64,000 nucleotides of DNA from Chlamydia sp. (GTDB lineage Bacteria > Chlamydiota > Chlamydiia > Chlamydiales > Chlamydiaceae): NCBI RefSeq assembly GCF_017472245.1, contig NZ_JAFUQR010000002.1, positions 62,001-126,000 of the forward strand, given 5' to 3'. The translations under genes were made by a program, and so were the position numbers. The notes below the pieces were generated by a model, which had not been told where the DNA came from, made no database searches, and saw nothing but the letters and a program-made list of their open reading frames with translations. Shown piece by piece: positions 9,201-19,287 of the stretch. How positions within the stretch are numbered: the first letter of the stretch is position 1; each line of letters begins with the position of its first letter.

Positions 9201-11606
9201 GAAAAGAGGTCTTCCTAAAGGAAGATACTGTAACCCAAGGGTACATAAAGCGTCTATTTTTCTATGGATGTTAGATTTCTCTAGGAAAAAATTAACCGCT
9301 TCATAAGCTGTCATCTCAAGAATATCCGCAATAGTTTTGTCTTTGTATCGGATTTCCAGAACTTGAGGTTGGAATCGTTTCCCTAAACAGGAAGGACATG
9401 TTATCGAGTTGTGATTATCAATTGTTATGTATCCGAGACCATCACATTCTAAACAAGCTCCCAGAGATGTATTGAAGCTAAAATGGCTCTTTGTTAGTCC
9501 AAGAAGTTTACTGCGAGGTTGGTCAGCAAATAGTTGACGAAGTTCATCAAAAGCTTTGATATAAGTTAAAGGAATGGAGCGTTGGGATCTTCCGGGAAGA
9601 TCTTTGTTAATATGAACAAGTCGGGAGAGATTCCCTTGAACAGATAAAGAAGGGCAAGATCCTTGTTCGATAAATTCTTCTATACAAGGGACTAAGGTGT
9701 CATTGATGAGAGAAGATTTTCCTGAGCCAGAAACTCCGGTTACGACGGTCATTTTCCCTAACGGAAAAGTAACCTGAAGGTCTTTCAGATTATTTGTATT
9801 CGCATTGTACAGTATTATCTTTCCTGAAGAGGTAGCGCGTTTAGAAGGAATAGGAATTTGTTGTTCCTGACGCAAATACTGTGCAGTTAAAGTATTGCTC
9901 GCCAAAAACTCTTGAGGCGACCCATTGAAAACAATTTTCCCACCAAAAACTCCTGCTCCAGGTCCAATATCAATGACTCGGTCGGCTAAGGAGATCATTT
10001 GTTCATCGTGTTCAACAAGTAGGACAGTATTTCCTTGGTCTCTAAGTTTTTGAATCACATTCATGAGTTTATGAGTATCTTGGGGATGAAGTCCGATTGA
10101 TGGCTCATCTAGAACATAAGTAACACCAATGAGTTCTGCTCCTAAATGTTTGGCTAATGCTGTGCGTTCCTGTTCTCCTCCAGAAAGAGTATTGATAGCT
10201 CTTTCTAAAGAAAGATAAGGAAGTCCTAAGTCTATAAGCATAGCAAGACGGGTTTGCAGTCCTTGGATTACCTCTTGAACAGCAGGCTCTTTTTCTGGGA
10301 GTTGATGTAGAAAGATGAACAACTCTTGAAGAGACATTTTTTGTAAATCTGCGAAGCTCTTGCCGTGCCATTTGGCAATGTTCGCATAATCTCCGAGCCC
10401 TGTTTTTCTACATCTTGGGCATTCTGTGTAGGAAATCCCTTTAGAGAGATAATGAGAAGGTTTACTTGAAAATCTGATTTTTTCTCCAATTTCGTTAAGG
10501 ACTCCTTTCCATTGCTTATGTATTTGGGTCTTTTTTCCTAAAGTTCCATCAAACAATTTTACTGGGAGAGAGAGACCTTCCTTCCCATATAGAAAAATGT
10601 GTTGGATTTCAGGAGGAAGATCTTTCCATGGAGTGTCGAGATCAAACCCTAAGTTATCTGCTAGGGATTGATAAATAGTTTTGTACAAAAATGTAGAGCA
10701 ATTTCCTGCAAAAGGGCAGCAGTTTTTTTCGATAGAAAGTTCTTTTTGAATGATAGAAAAATCATCAATAGATACAAAAATCCCAGAGCCTAGACATTGG
10801 GGACAACGATCTTTATGGCCGTGAGTAGAAAAAAGATCTGGGGATAACGGTCCATAGGTAGTTTGGGTCTCAGGGAGAGTCATTTGTGTAGAAAAAACAC
10901 GTTTTTGATTATCAAAATGTAAAAAACATTCTCCGTGACCAAATTCTAATGTCGTGAACAAGCTAACTTTTAATCTAGGGGTGTTGGCAGCATTTTTAAT
11001 CAAAGTATCAATGATGAGTTCACAAGGAACAGGAACTCCTGTTGTAAGAAACTTATAGATGGGAACAACCTCTCCATCGATCAAAACTTTTGTGAATCCT
11101 TGACGGAGGCATTCCCGGACAATAAGAACATCTTCAGATGGTAATGGGGCTAATAAAGTGAGTTGAGTTCCGTCTGGAATAGACGCTATTTCGGAAAGAA
11201 TTTTTTCTTTGCTATATAAAGTTAATGGGAGCAGAGAGGTGGGATCATAAGCCTGTCCATCTAATGAAAAAAGTAAGGCTAAGTAAGCATTGATTTCAGT
11301 TGTGCTGCCAACTGTTGCGTGTACATGTTGTTCGAAAAAATTTTGTTTAACAGCAACAGTCGGGGATAAGCCTTCAATCCTTTCTACAGCAGGATCCGGT
11401 AGAGTGTGTACTTTGGTTGCAAAAAAAGAAGGCAGAGTTACGATGTAACGCTTTCTTCCTGCTGCATAGATAGTATTAAAAGCTAGAGACGACTTTCCAG
11501 ACCCAGAGACTCCGGTGAATAACACGATTTCTCTAGGGAAAAACTCTAAGGAGATGTTTTTTAAGTTTCGTAAGTTAATACCAGAAAGTCTGACGATGGA
11601 AGACAT
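6246..11606 (-). CDS. uvrA: Double-length excinuclease subunit UvrA (two fused copies)
   Basis: UvrA is the damage-recognition ATPase of nucleotide excision repair and normally has about 940 residues. This one has 1786 because two UvrA units are fused in one frame. Unit 1 is complete: Walker A at 32-40 and near 622, L-S-G-G-E signatures near 472 and 801, D-E-P Walker B motifs, E-H after each, and a C-x2-C...C-x2-C zinc module. Unit 2 is degraded: its first Walker A reads G-P-S-A-S-G-K-H (near 960), its signatures read L-S-D-G-E (near 1378) and L-S-L-S-E (near 1691), and its Walker B motifs read L-E-D-P and D-E-V. Its last Walker A (G-V-S-G-S-G-K-T, near 1513) and zinc cysteines are kept. The fused form is, from memory, general in Chlamydia. 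The gene follows pyk by about 30 bp on the same strand. Confidence 0.95.
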   Translation of the reverse strand: MSSIVRLSGINLRNLKNISLEFFPREIVLFTGVSGSGKSSLAFNTIYAAGRKRYIVTLPSFFATKVHTLPDPAVERIEGLSPTVAVKQNFFEQHVHATVGSTTEINAYLALLFSLDGQAYDPTSLLPLTLYSKEKILSEIASIPDGTQLTLLAPLPSEDVLIVRECLRQGFTKVLIDGEVVPIYKFLTTGVPVPCELIIDTLIKNAANTPRLKVSLFTTLEFGHGECFLHFDNQKRVFSTQMTLPETQTTYGPLSPDLFSTHGHKDRCPQCLGSGIFVSIDDFSIIQKELSIEKNCCPFAGNCSTFLYKTIYQSLADNLGFDLDTPWKDLPPEIQHIFLYGKEGLSLPVKLFDGTLGKKTQIHKQWKGVLNEIGEKIRFSSKPSHYLSKGISYTECPRCRKTGLGDYANIAKWHGKSFADLQKMSLQELFIFLHQLPEKEPAVQEVIQGLQTRLAMLIDLGLPYLSLERAINTLSGGEQERTALAKHLGAELIGVTYVLDEPSIGLHPQDTHKLMNVIQKLRDQGNTVLLVEHDEQMISLADRVIDIGPGAGVFGGKIVFNGSPQEFLASNTLTAQYLRQEQQIPIPSKRATSSGKIILYNANTNNLKDLQVTFPLGKMTVVTGVSGSGKSSLINDTLVPCIEEFIEQGSCPSLSVQGNLSRLVHINKDLPGRSQRSIPLTYIKAFDELRQLFADQPRSKLLGLTKSHFSFNTSLGACLECDGLGYITIDNHNSITCPSCLGKRFQPQVLEIRYKDKTIADILEMTAYEAVNFFLEKSNIHRKIDALCTLGLQYLPLGRPLFSLSGGEIQRLKLAYELSSPIQYSTLYILDEPTTGLHTHDVKQLIHILQSLIDQGHSVIIIEHNMHVVKVADYVLELGPEGGNKGGYLIASCSPEELIHKHTPTAIALRPFLSQRQAPLCLPESKPKPLVPAAITITNAHHNNLKHIDVSIPRYALTTVTGPSASGKHSLVFDVLHAAGNIAYAELFPPYIRQALIKTTPLPSVDKITGLSPVIAIEKNRTTKNSNCSVASILEISEKLEKLFIQIGHPYSPISGHLLKKVSPQTIIEELLADYLQGYVTITIPFPKEEDFFSYTQEMLQEGFLKLYANQQLYDLEGPFPSSLENPELVIHHAKILEKNCSSILASLSLAFSKSSFVCLHIDKFGTIVSKTYRLGLQDSYGNLFPKIEKQFPSDCETYLCPHCHGEGSLSTFSILPYKKRFAHHTPISLFISLFPNQDPTPIYSLLEELGIPSILLFQEIEENSFRALCLGTNHNPGFNFLCNKAMLAQSTSDSLSEFITVIPCDKCQGKGTYTYEYCTRIHDISLSDIYQSDVSFLKKFLLSLKEPPSFVQDILHKLELLERVGLSYMILGQEQGVLSDGEHYRLLLAKAFSSGLTDIIYLLEDPLTGFHPEDEASLISVIKELVANNNTVIVTDRNGTLSKHADCVLHLGPKSGPHGGYLLPTSSLENAQPVSQKPQVPYQTQELTMPIITHTIGMKNLSIPLQRLITISGVSGSGKTTLLLEGIYKSACSLLEKDSSLFSEIIFLDSCPQIASSRSNIGTYFDIAPSLRDFYSSLTQAKALNISASMFSPNTKQGQCSDCWGLGYQLIDRAFYAMEKRLCPTCGGFRLQPLVQEVVYEGKHFGQLLQTPLSEVAKTFSFLKKIQKPLQTLITNGLGYLSLGQSMASLSLSEKIAIKVTKYLFLPPKQPALFLLDEVATSLDYQQKTALLSQLNILVSLGHTVVIIENHPIFSQYADFLIQMERTIGQTRGRIAFAEPRNSVL

Positions 11607-11638
11607 GCCTACTATGCAATACGTAGATTAAAAACTTA

Positions 11639-13093
11639 TTATGAGATTCCTTCAAAGGATGGGGATAGGACATCATTGACTGTAGTCAATGTTAGATTAT
11701 TAGTATCTTGCATACCAGCTCCTCTGCTAAAGACAAGGATTTTGTCATAATTCGAAAGAATGCCTTTCTCTACACCATAAACACAGGCTTGATGACGCCA
11801 GACAGCACGATTGGATTCTAGTGTTAACATAGGATAGACACCCCATTCCACAGCTAAACGGTAATATACATGGCGGTCAGGAGTAACAGCAATAATGGGG
11901 AGATAAGGACGATACTTAGATAAAAACATGGGAGAGCCTCCCGTTTGTGTATACACAATAATCGCCTTGGCAGCAGCTCTCTCTGCTATTTGAATTCCAG
12001 CAAAACCTATAGCTTCAAGATAAGGAGAGACTTTGAGAGCGCTATTTTTGTCATTGAGTTGAAGAAGGGCATTATAATCAAAAGTTTTTTCTGTCTCTTG
12101 GATAATGGAGCGCATGGTTTTTACTGCTTCCGCAGGGTGAGCTCCTGAAGCTGTTTCTCCTGATAGCATGACGGCTGAAGTGCCGTCATAAATAGCGTTA
12201 GCCACATCGGAGACTTCTGCACGTGTGGGAAGAGGATTTCGGATCATAGATTCCAACATCTGCGTCGCTGTGATACAAAAACGACCCGTTTCCCTTGACA
12301 CGCGAGCCATAAATTTTTGTAAGCCAGGCACTTCTACTATAGATAGCTCGATACCGAGATCCCCCCGAGCAATCATAATACCATCCGCAGCTTGAGCGAT
12401 TTCCTGGAAATTTTGTACCCCCAGGTGATTCTCTATTTTAGCAATGATTGGCATATTGGCCTGACCAAAGTTTTCTAAAATTTTACGCATACTATGAATG
12501 TCTTCACTGCATCGGACGAAAGAAGCTGCAATGAGATCAAGATCTTGTTCTATTCCAAATTTTAGGTCTGCGATGTCCTTTTCTGTCATGAAGGGGAGGG
12601 CTATGTCAATATCCTTAATGCTAAGCGATTTATTAGATTTTATTTCCCCTGAGTTTTGAAACTCAATTTCGACTAAATTATCTTGAGCAGTAACAACTAC
12701 AGCTTGGATATAGCCGTCATCAATAAGGATAGGAGCACGTTCTTGAATATAAGGGAATACACAGCTTGGATAAAGTGTAACTCCAGCTTCTTTAGATCCA
12801 AGAATTTCTTTACTAGTTAGAGTAAGGCGTTCGCCAGGGCTGACTTTTATAGGAGACTCTACCTGGCCTAGACGAATTTCTGGTCCTTTTGTATCCAACA
12901 TGATGGCTAAAGGAGCTTGTCGTTCTTCTCGAATTTCTTTAAGAATATCAATAGTCCGTCCATGGCTTTCGTGAGTTCCGTGACTGAAATTGAGTCGAGC
13001 TACATTCATGCCAGCATCCAGAAGTTTTCGTAGCATTTCTGGAGTATTTGTTGCAGGTCCTATTGTACAAATAATTTTTGTTCTTGAGATCAT
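11639..13093 (-). CDS. pyk: Pyruvate kinase
   Basis: Pyruvate kinase converts phosphoenolpyruvate and ADP to pyruvate and ATP, the last step of glycolysis. The frame is open up to 13165, but the family begins with M-I-x-R-T-K-I-I-C-T-I-G-P-A, which matches an internal ATG at 13093, giving 484 residues as is usual. Visible motifs are N-F-S-H-G near the N terminus, L-D-T-K-G-P-E-I-R, the active-site I-A-K-I-E-N block, A-R-G-D-L-G-I-E, and T-A-T-Q-M-L-E-S-M. The C-terminal domain continues to the end (G-A-G-M-Q-D-T-N-N). It lies between dxs (about 100 bp upstream) and uvrA on the same strand. Its product also feeds the dxs reaction. Confidence 0.95.
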   Translation of the reverse strand: MISRTKIICTIGPATNTPEMLRKLLDAGMNVARLNFSHGTHESHGRTIDILKEIREERQAPLAIMLDTKGPEIRLGQVESPIKVSPGERLTLTSKEILGSKEAGVTLYPSCVFPYIQERAPILIDDGYIQAVVVTAQDNLVEIEFQNSGEIKSNKSLSIKDIDIALPFMTEKDIADLKFGIEQDLDLIAASFVRCSEDIHSMRKILENFGQANMPIIAKIENHLGVQNFQEIAQAADGIMIARGDLGIELSIVEVPGLQKFMARVSRETGRFCITATQMLESMIRNPLPTRAEVSDVANAIYDGTSAVMLSGETASGAHPAEAVKTMRSIIQETEKTFDYNALLQLNDKNSALKVSPYLEAIGFAGIQIAERAAAKAIIVYTQTGGSPMFLSKYRPYLPIIAVTPDRHVYYRLAVEWGVYPMLTLESNRAVWRHQACVYGVEKGILSNYDKILVFSRGAGMQDTNNLTLTTVNDVLSPSFEGIS

Positions 13094-13191
13094 AGAGCAG
13101 GATTCCAATATTAGTGTGTGGAATATTTCCTCAGAATATCCGAAATGAACGATGCCTTCAACCATACAAAATATTTGAAATGATTAGAAGG

Positions 13192-15093
13192 CTAGGCTTT
13201 AAACAAGTGTTCAACAGGAATTTGTACAGAAAAATTGAAATAAGAAAGAATTTTTTTGATAATACAGTCACTAGTTAGCCCTATTGATTTTAAAATGGTC
13301 TCTGGATCGCCATGAGGGACAAATATATCAGAAACCCCTAATGTGAGAACATCGGCTTTGAGGTTATGGCTGGCCAAGAAAAGCAGAAATTCAGTAGCTA
13401 ACCCTCCACGAAGAGAATGTTCTTCTAAGATTACTACTTTCGAATGTTGGACAAGTTGGGATTGCAGAAGTTTCTCATCTAATGGTTTTATAAAAATTGG
13501 GTCAATGACAGTTGCCGAAATTCCATATTTAAGAAGGTGTTTTTGGACAGTCAAAGCAGTGTTGCACATATGTCCAAGTGCGATTAACAATAGATCTTCT
13601 CCCGTGCAAAGAATTTCGGCTTCTCCAGGGAAAATTGGAGGAAAAGGGAGAATATGATTAGAATTTTCTTCCATAGCCGGGAGATTCGGATATCGAATGG
13701 CACAAGGTCGTTTCCAAAGCAAAGAGGAAGAGAACAGCCGTCTGAGTATGAGAGCATTTCTCGGTTGGCAAATCACCATATCGGGCATTAAGCGCAAGAA
13801 TCCCAAGTCGTAAATACCATGATGGCTTTGTCCATCATGGAAAGCTAAGCCTGCACGGTCAATAGCAAAGATTACGGGAAGCTTTTGCATACAGACATCG
13901 TGAAACACGTTGTCCATTGCTCTGTGCAAAAAAGTAGAGTAAATAGAGCAGAATACTGGAGCTCCGCTCTTGGCTATTCCTGCTGAAAAAGTTACAGCAT
14001 GGCTTTCCGCTACTCCTACATCAGTGAACCGATCTGGAAACTGTTTGCGGAAATTTTCCAAGCAGGATCCTAGAGACATAGCTGGAGTTACGACCTGTAG
14101 TTGGGGATATTTGTTCCCTAATTGACACAAGATGTTGCCAACATGTTGGGGAAAGGAGAGAGGAAGTTTTGTTTCAGAAATATACGTTTGTTTACAAGAG
14201 GAATTAGCTTGAAAATGTGCTTTCACTCCGTGGTAACGAATAGGATCTTTTTCAGCTTCTTTTAGGCCGTTTCCTTTTACAGTGCATACGTGTAAAAGGA
14301 CTGGATAAGGCAGGTTTTTTACTGTTTGTAGAGTAGAAATAAGTTTTTTGACGTTATGCCCATCGATAGGCCCTAGATAACGAATACCAAAGTGTTCGAA
14401 CAAAGGATGAGAGATGGATTTTAGAGCTATATCTATCTTATGGGAAAGACCAGGAATGCCTTTGAACCAAGAAAGAATTTTTTGCGATACTCTGTTGAAT
14501 TTGTGAGAATACATCCATTGAGAGATTTTTTGGGGGATATTTCCTACATTTTCGGAGATCGACATCTGGTTGTCATTGAGGATAATAATGAAATTCGATA
14601 GGTTTGGGGGGATGTTATTTATAGCTTCCAAAGTAAGCCCGCAAGAAAAGGCTGCATCCCCCAGAATGGGCAGAATATGTGAAGATTTTTTTTGTGTCCC
14701 TTTAGCCAGCCCTAAAGCTAAAGAAAGAGCGTTTCCTACGTGACCGGAGAAAAATATGTCGTGGTTGGACTCGTGGGGACAGGTAAACCCACTCAGTCCG
14801 TTATCATGCCGTATGTTAGCGAAAGCTTCTGTATTCCTTCCCGTTAATAACTTATGTACATAAGCTTGATGTCCGACATCAAAAATGAATTGGTCATCGG
14901 GAGAAAAAAAAACGTAATGCAAGGCGACAGTAAGCTCAACAGTCCCTAAATTGGAAGCTAAATGCCCTCCAGTTAAAGAAAGACTTGTAATAATTTTATT
15001 GCGAAGTTCATCGCACAAAGGAGAGAGCTCCTCTAAGGATAAAGAGCGAAGATCTCGAGGAGAAGATATTCGTTGTATGAGAGAGTTCATCAT
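13192..15093 (-). CDS. dxs: 1-deoxy-D-xylulose-5-phosphate synthase
   Basis: DXS condenses pyruvate and glyceraldehyde 3-phosphate to deoxyxylulose phosphate, the first step of the MEP isoprenoid pathway, using thiamine diphosphate. The thiamine-binding segment appears as G-D-A-A-F-S-C-G with I-L-N-D-N-Q-M-S-I-S about 30 residues later. The transketolase-type pyrimidine domain carries V-A-E-S-H-A-V-T-F-S-A-G with the catalytic glutamate. The length of 633 is normal. The ATG at 15093 (or the adjacent one) overlaps the stop of the small upstream gene in an ATGATG arrangement, so translation is probably coupled. Both substrates come from glycolytic enzymes encoded alongside (tpiA, pyk). Confidence 0.95.
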   Translation of the reverse strand: MMNSLIQRISSPRDLRSLSLEELSPLCDELRNKIITSLSLTGGHLASNLGTVELTVALHYVFFSPDDQFIFDVGHQAYVHKLLTGRNTEAFANIRHDNGLSGFTCPHESNHDIFFSGHVGNALSLALGLAKGTQKKSSHILPILGDAAFSCGLTLEAINNIPPNLSNFIIILNDNQMSISENVGNIPQKISQWMYSHKFNRVSQKILSWFKGIPGLSHKIDIALKSISHPLFEHFGIRYLGPIDGHNVKKLISTLQTVKNLPYPVLLHVCTVKGNGLKEAEKDPIRYHGVKAHFQANSSCKQTYISETKLPLSFPQHVGNILCQLGNKYPQLQVVTPAMSLGSCLENFRKQFPDRFTDVGVAESHAVTFSAGIAKSGAPVFCSIYSTFLHRAMDNVFHDVCMQKLPVIFAIDRAGLAFHDGQSHHGIYDLGFLRLMPDMVICQPRNALILRRLFSSSLLWKRPCAIRYPNLPAMEENSNHILPFPPIFPGEAEILCTGEDLLLIALGHMCNTALTVQKHLLKYGISATVIDPIFIKPLDEKLLQSQLVQHSKVVILEEHSLRGGLATEFLLFLASHNLKADVLTLGVSDIFVPHGDPETILKSIGLTSDCIIKKILSYFNFSVQIPVEHLFKA

Positions 15094-15362
15094 GCAGGTT
15101 TGCCAAGAATAAAAGGATGCTTGATAGGAGCTCCTGAAGCATCTTTAGAAATGAAACCATCGGAGTCCAGCTGTAATTGAAAACATTTTTGCTCGACACG
15201 ATTTAAGTTTGCTTCTCCTTGACGGACAAGGAAGAACATTTTCTCATAGATAGCTAAAGTAGCTTCCAAGGAAAGGCAACCTTCTAATTGCTTCCTTAGA
15301 ACGCAAAGACGTTCTACAATGACATCCAAATGACTTTCTTCGAGAACGGACATTTCCTGCAT
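15090..15362 (-). CDS. Small XseB-like protein (second exonuclease VII small-subunit paralogue?)
   Basis: A 90-residue protein between xseB and dxs. Residues about 33-60 (L-E-A-T-L-A-I-Y-E-K, then R-Q-G-E-A-N-L-N-R-V-E-Q-K) follow the pattern of XseB helices, including that of the neighbouring bona fide xseB ([10 protein letters not shown]). The first 30 residues and a C-terminal tail of about 25 residues ending K-P-A do not match XseB. The ATG at 15362 follows the xseB stop by 6 bp, and its stop overlaps the dxs start. A duplicated and diverged XseB is my reading. Whether it binds XseA or is simply a translational bridge to dxs cannot be told from sequence. Confidence 0.7.
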   Translation of the reverse strand: MQEMSVLEESHLDVIVERLCVLRKQLEGCLSLEATLAIYEKMFFLVRQGEANLNRVEQKCFQLQLDSDGFISKDASGAPIKHPFILGKPA

Positions 15363-15368
15363 GGGTGG

Positions 15369-15587
15369 CTACGATTCACTCCGTTTTTCGGAAAGCTGTT
15401 TAATGCGTGCTTCCACTTCTTGAATACGAGATTCGCATACATGCATCAACTGATCGGCCTCTTCATATAAAGCAAGAGAAGCTTCTAAAGACGTTGTTGG
15501 CAGATTCATAAGATCTATAATCTCTTCTAAACGCTTCATAGCGTCTTCAAAAGGAACTTTTTCCTCGCTTTTAGCTTTTTTCGTCAT
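15369..15587 (-). CDS. xseB: Exodeoxyribonuclease VII small subunit
   Basis: XseB binds along XseA to form exonuclease VII, which degrades single-stranded DNA from both ends in repair and recombination. The 72-residue protein has the typical [12 protein letters not shown] opening and [10 protein letters not shown] helix with heptad leucines. Its start overlaps the xseA end by 17 bp (15571-15587), so the two are coupled. Confidence 0.9.
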   Translation of the reverse strand: MTKKAKSEEKVPFEDAMKRLEEIIDLMNLPTTSLEASLALYEEADQLMHVCESRIQEVEARIKQLSEKRSES

Positions 15588-17121
15588 TGTTAAGCCAAAT
15601 TTCTTTTACTGATAAAATCGCTTCGCCGTCTTGAAGGCAGACCCGAACAAGATCGCTTTGTTTAATAGATTTCGCTGAGATGATAACAGAGCGTTTATTA
15701 AAGTCAAAGAGCTGGGCAAAACCTCGCTTTAAAACATTTTTTGGATTTAAAGAAGCGACCTGTTCTTGTACAGTTCGGCAGCGTTCTTTTGCTTTAGTTA
15801 GAAGATGTTGTGTAGAAAAAGAAATCTCTGCTTGCAAACGAGAAAGATCTTGTTGATGCATTTGTTGTGATTTTAATATTGCGGTATGTAGTCTTCGGGA
15901 AAATTGATTTAGAACCACTTGGTAATGATGAGTGCGGTGCTGAAAATTAATTAATTCATTTTTTAAGTAAGAAGTATAGAGGTACTGCAAAGAGTTTTTT
16001 TTTGCATAAATTTTATTTTTAATAGAAAGAGACAAAGCTTGATAAAGGTCGGATATATGTTTCTTTATTCGGATTGAGGTATCGTTTCTTAACCAACGTT
16101 TATATTGTGTCAGGAGTTGTTTGTGATAGTTAAGTTTAGCTTCTATAGCTTTCTCTAGAGCTTGGTGAGCGTAATCTAAGGTTTGTTGCGCTGTTTGATA
16201 AAAATCGGCTGTTACCAGACGTTTTTGCCAATAGATTAGCAGATTCTTCTTAGCTTCGATAAATTGCCTTGCGTGAGAGGAAACATAGTGAAGTAGGTTT
16301 TGAAGTTCTTGGTGGTATTGTTCACTACTTTTACAGACAATTTCTGCTGCTGCCGAAGGAGTAGGAGCACGTACATCAGCAGCAAAGTCGCAAAGAGTGA
16401 AATCGGTTTCATGTCCAACAGCAGAAATAATAGGAATCGAACTTTGTGCGACAGCTTTGACTAAAATTTCTTCATTGAAAGCCCACAGGTCTTCTATACT
16501 GCCGCCACCTCTAGCGATAATAAGGACATCAACGCCCATATCTTGTTGATTAAAAGCTTGAATAGCTCGAGAAATTTCTTGAGCGGCTGTGAAGCCTTGG
16601 ACGGTAACCGGATAAAGGATCATTTGGAATTGATGACAGCGGCGAGAAAGAACGCGTAAAATATCTTGAATTACTGCTCCTGTAGGGCTAGTGATTACGC
16701 CTATGGTTCGGGCTCCTGGGGGGAGTTGTTGCTTTAGACTAGGGTTAAAATATCCTTCTGCAGCAAGACGTTGTTTTCGTTCTTCGAATTGTTGTAATAA
16801 GTTACCTTCTCCTGAGAAAATAAGAGCATGGGCTACGATTTGGTACTGTCCTCTGGGTGCATAAACGGTAAGCTTTCCATGGAGGATGACATAGTCTCCA
16901 TTTTTAGGTTTGCGATCGAAATATTTATTTCGAAAATGAAAAAAAGCACCATTGAGCACAGCTTTGCTATCCTTAATGGCAAAATATAAATGGCCGCTTG
17001 TTTGTAGAGAAACGTTGCTTAGTTCTCCTTTAACCACCACTCGCAAAAAATTGGTTTCTAAAAGATTTTTGATTGAGTCTGTGAGAACAGAGACTTCTAC
17101 AGGAGGAGATGATACTGACAT
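15571..17121 (-). CDS. xseA: Exodeoxyribonuclease VII large subunit
   Basis: XseA is the catalytic subunit of exonuclease VII. The N-terminal OB-fold (about residues 1-105) has G-E-L-S-N and [10 protein letters not shown]. The nuclease core has [29 protein letters not shown] and [11 protein letters not shown], all diagnostic. A long helical region follows, then a C-terminal segment (V-L-K-R-G-F-A-Q). At 516 residues it is slightly longer than typical (about 450). It begins 13 bp after the tpiA stop, so tpiA, xseA, xseB, the small paralogue, dxs and pyk look like one minus-strand transcription unit. Confidence 0.95.
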   Translation of the reverse strand: MSVSSPPVEVSVLTDSIKNLLETNFLRVVVKGELSNVSLQTSGHLYFAIKDSKAVLNGAFFHFRNKYFDRKPKNGDYVILHGKLTVYAPRGQYQIVAHALIFSGEGNLLQQFEERKQRLAAEGYFNPSLKQQLPPGARTIGVITSPTGAVIQDILRVLSRRCHQFQMILYPVTVQGFTAAQEISRAIQAFNQQDMGVDVLIIARGGGSIEDLWAFNEEILVKAVAQSSIPIISAVGHETDFTLCDFAADVRAPTPSAAAEIVCKSSEQYHQELQNLLHYVSSHARQFIEAKKNLLIYWQKRLVTADFYQTAQQTLDYAHQALEKAIEAKLNYHKQLLTQYKRWLRNDTSIRIKKHISDLYQALSLSIKNKIYAKKNSLQYLYTSYLKNELINFQHRTHHYQVVLNQFSRRLHTAILKSQQMHQQDLSRLQAEISFSTQHLLTKAKERCRTVQEQVASLNPKNVLKRGFAQLFDFNKRSVIISAKSIKQSDLVRVCLQDGEAILSVKEIWLNNDEKS

Positions 17122-17134
17122 GGGTTATATTGAT

Positions 17135-17965
17135 TTATGAGATACCAAATTGTTCTATGATCGCAAGAAAACTTTCAGAAGATAAAGAGGCCCCTCCAAC
17201 TAAAAGACCATTAATATCGGGGCAGCGAGAAAGATAGCGAGCATTATCTGCTTTTACAGAGCCTCCATAAAGAATAGGAATATGTTTTGCAGAATCTTTG
17301 GAAACAAGATTCGAGACGGTTTTTCTACAAAAGGCATGAATTTCTTGAACCTTTTCAGGATTAGCTGCTTTTCCTGTGCCAATAGCCCAGACAGGTTCGT
17401 ATGCTAGAATAAAAGGGGCCTGTTTAGGGAAATCAGATAATCCTGTGGTTAATTGTTCCGATAAAACATCCTGAGTTGCTCCAGATTCCTGTTCTTTAAG
17501 GGTTTCCCCAATGCAAAGAACTGGAATGACGTTATTGTTAATCGCTGCGAGCATTTTTTTTGCGAGTATATGATTTTGCTCATGGAAGATATGTCTTCTT
17601 TCAGAATGGCCAATGAGAACAAAGTCTACTCCAATATCTTTGAGCATAGGAGCTGAAATTTCACCTGTAAAAGCCCCCGAATTTTCTTCGTGGACAGTTT
17701 GGGCTCCCAAAAGGATGTGAGAGCTTTTTAATACTTGTTGACAAGCCATCAAGACTGTAAAAGGAGGGATAATCCCTACAGTAATTTTTGAATTAGAAAA
17801 GGTCTTACAAGAGATAAAATTTTTTAAAAAAGATTGGGTTTCGGAAAAAGTTTTGTTCATTTTCCAATTCCCAAAAATAAACCGTCTTGGTGATTTAGAG
17901 GAGAGAAGGTCTGCCCATGTTGGAAACTGTTCTGTAGTTGTATGGATTTCTTTATTTGTAAGCAT
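17135..17965 (-). CDS. tpiA: Triosephosphate isomerase
   Basis: It interconverts dihydroxyacetone phosphate and glyceraldehyde 3-phosphate. Diagnostic motifs are F-G-N-W-K-M-N-K (active-site lysine), I-G-H-S-E-R-R (histidine), A-Y-E-P-V-W-A-I-G-T-G (glutamate base) and Y-G-G-S-V near the end. The protein has 276 residues, about 25 more than usual, owing to an N-terminal extension before the first strand. No other ATG lies between the chosen start and the core, so I kept it. It heads the minus-strand operon; its promoter must lie in the 190-bp divergent gap before trpF. Confidence 0.95.
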   Translation of the reverse strand: MLTNKEIHTTTEQFPTWADLLSSKSPRRFIFGNWKMNKTFSETQSFLKNFISCKTFSNSKITVGIIPPFTVLMACQQVLKSSHILLGAQTVHEENSGAFTGEISAPMLKDIGVDFVLIGHSERRHIFHEQNHILAKKMLAAINNNVIPVLCIGETLKEQESGATQDVLSEQLTTGLSDFPKQAPFILAYEPVWAIGTGKAANPEKVQEIHAFCRKTVSNLVSKDSAKHIPILYGGSVKADNARYLSRCPDINGLLVGGASLSSESFLAIIEQFGIS

Positions 17966-18156
17966 GAAATTCTTGAAAACCTGTACACTCGTTTTGTAAA
18001 ATAGATCAAAGCGGAATATTTGATTTCTTGCAAGGAACGCTTTTTATCCGATTTATTTCTATTGCTTTGGTATAAATCTCTTAGACATGCTGGTTGCTTT
18101 GTCTTGTTTTTCTTTGAAACATTATTTTAACAATTGGTTTTAGGCCTTTTCCTTAT

Positions 18157-18783
18157 ATGAAGGTGAAAATCTGTGGTGTTACACATCCTGATGACGCACG
18201 AGAAGCTGCCAAAGCTGGGGCTGATTATGTCGGAATGATTTTCTCTAAGGATTCTCGAAGATGCGTTACTGAAGAAACTGCAAAGTATATTGTAGAAGCA
18301 ATACGTGATGGTGGAGCTGAGCCTGTAGGAGTATTCCCTAATCGCTCAGTGGAAGAAATTCTGTCAATTGCAGAGACAATAGGGATTTCTAGCATTCAGT
18401 TATCCGGGCGGGATATTGTATGCAAATTTACTCAGTTGCGCGAGCTTTTTTCTATTTTTTATGTTGTGTTTGTACATTCCAATGGACAACCATCTGCGAT
18501 AATTCCTTCGATGAATAAAGCTGTTACAGTAGTTTACGATCATATTGGAGGAGAGAGGGGGCGGCCTTTTGATTGGAAGGCATTTTCTCCATTTCAACAC
18601 GATAACTGGATGTTGGGAGGAGGAGTAAATTTTTTTAATATCAAAGAAGCTGTACGACTTCTAAATCCTAAAGGGATCGATGTATCCTCTGGAGTTGAGA
18701 GACCGGGTCTTCTGCGAAAAGATATTGCTTTGATGCAAAAGTTGATAGATTCTGTTAAAGAACTTTCCGTTTTGACACCTTAG
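18157..18783 (+). CDS. trpF: Phosphoribosylanthranilate isomerase (orphan)
   Basis: TrpF catalyses the Amadori rearrangement of phosphoribosylanthranilate in tryptophan synthesis. The barrel opens with K-I-C-G-V-T (catalytic Cys6) and has Y-D-H-I-G-G with the acid residue Asp128, then L-G-G-G-V-N and [10 protein letters not shown]. Full length (208 residues) with all key residues argues for a functional enzyme. No other trp gene is nearby: neighbours are tpiA (divergent) and a tRNA. The upstream gap is AT-rich with no convincing Shine-Dalgarno. What substrate it sees without the upstream pathway is open. Confidence 0.92.
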   Translation: MKVKICGVTHPDDAREAAKAGADYVGMIFSKDSRRCVTEETAKYIVEAIRDGGAEPVGVFPNRSVEEILSIAETIGISSIQLSGRDIVCKFTQLRELFSIFYVVFVHSNGQPSAIIPSMNKAVTVVYDHIGGERGRPFDWKAFSPFQHDNWMLGGGVNFFNIKEAVRLLNPKGIDVSSGVERPGLLRKDIALMQKLIDSVKELSVLTP

Positions 18784-18815
18784 CTTCATAAAGGAAGAGA
18801 CGAGTCCAACAAATG

Positions 18816-18888
18816 TGGGGCAACCTGGATTTGAACCAGGGACCTACGGGTTATGAGTCCGCAGCTCTAACCGCTGAGCTATTGCCCC
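18816..18888 (-). tRNA. tRNA with CAT anticodon (Met, or Ile2 after lysidine modification)
   Basis: The minus strand folds into a complete cloverleaf: acceptor GGGGCAA/TTGCCCC with discriminator A, D-arm GCTC/GAGC, anticodon loop CTCATAA, and T-arm CCTGG/CCAGG with a TTCAAAT loop. The anticodon is CAT. Sequence alone does not separate elongator methionine from isoleucine-2. The anticodon stem reads GCGGA/CCCGT, so its closing pair is an A-C mismatch. CCA is not encoded. Confidence 0.9.
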
Positions 18889-18906
18889 AGAACAACAATA
18901 GGAGAG

Positions 18907-18934
18907 CTTATCACAAGCAGTTAATGTTTGACAA
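18907..18934 (-). promoter_or_regulatory. Promoter for the CAT tRNA
   Basis: On the minus strand TTGTCA (18934-18929) and GATAAG (18912-18907) are 16 bp apart. Transcription from about seven bases further would begin roughly 10 nt before the tRNA 5' end. Confidence 0.5.
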
Positions 18935-19287
18935 GAGGAAAGCTTTATAGAATAGAATAACCTCTATTTGAGACGATTCAGTTTTATCACAGCCTCCCCC
19001 TCTACCCCAATTTCTAAAAAGTTGATATTGTTCTGAACTTTTTCTTGTTTGCTTTTGGTGCTGCGATATCGTTAATTTTTATTTTACAGATGTTTGTTAA
19101 AAAAGGTAAAAAAGAACCTTCAGCAAGCGTGTAGAGTGGTTTTATTCTATTGTTTTTGAGTGTGATTTAATTAATGTAGAATATTTATTGAATAATATGT
19201 GAATTTTTACGTAATTAAATTGCGCAAAATCTCTTGCGTTTTTTCTTTAAAAAGAATAAACTGAAGTTTTTACATTGAAAAACATAT
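18935..19287. other. AT-rich intergenic region, no gene seen
   Basis: About 350 bp between the tRNA promoter and the next ORF. It is strongly AT-rich with many T and A runs and stops in all frames. I see no tRNA or convincing long hairpin. It presumably holds the promoter for the transcript that ends at the terminator at 19507-19552; TTGCGT near 19235 is one weak -35 candidate. Confidence 0.5.

Noticed and set aside
10105-10489. Two minus-strand ORFs of 73-88 codons inside uvrA
   Set aside because: They lie within uvrA in other frames; uvrA's signature motifs are in the long frame.
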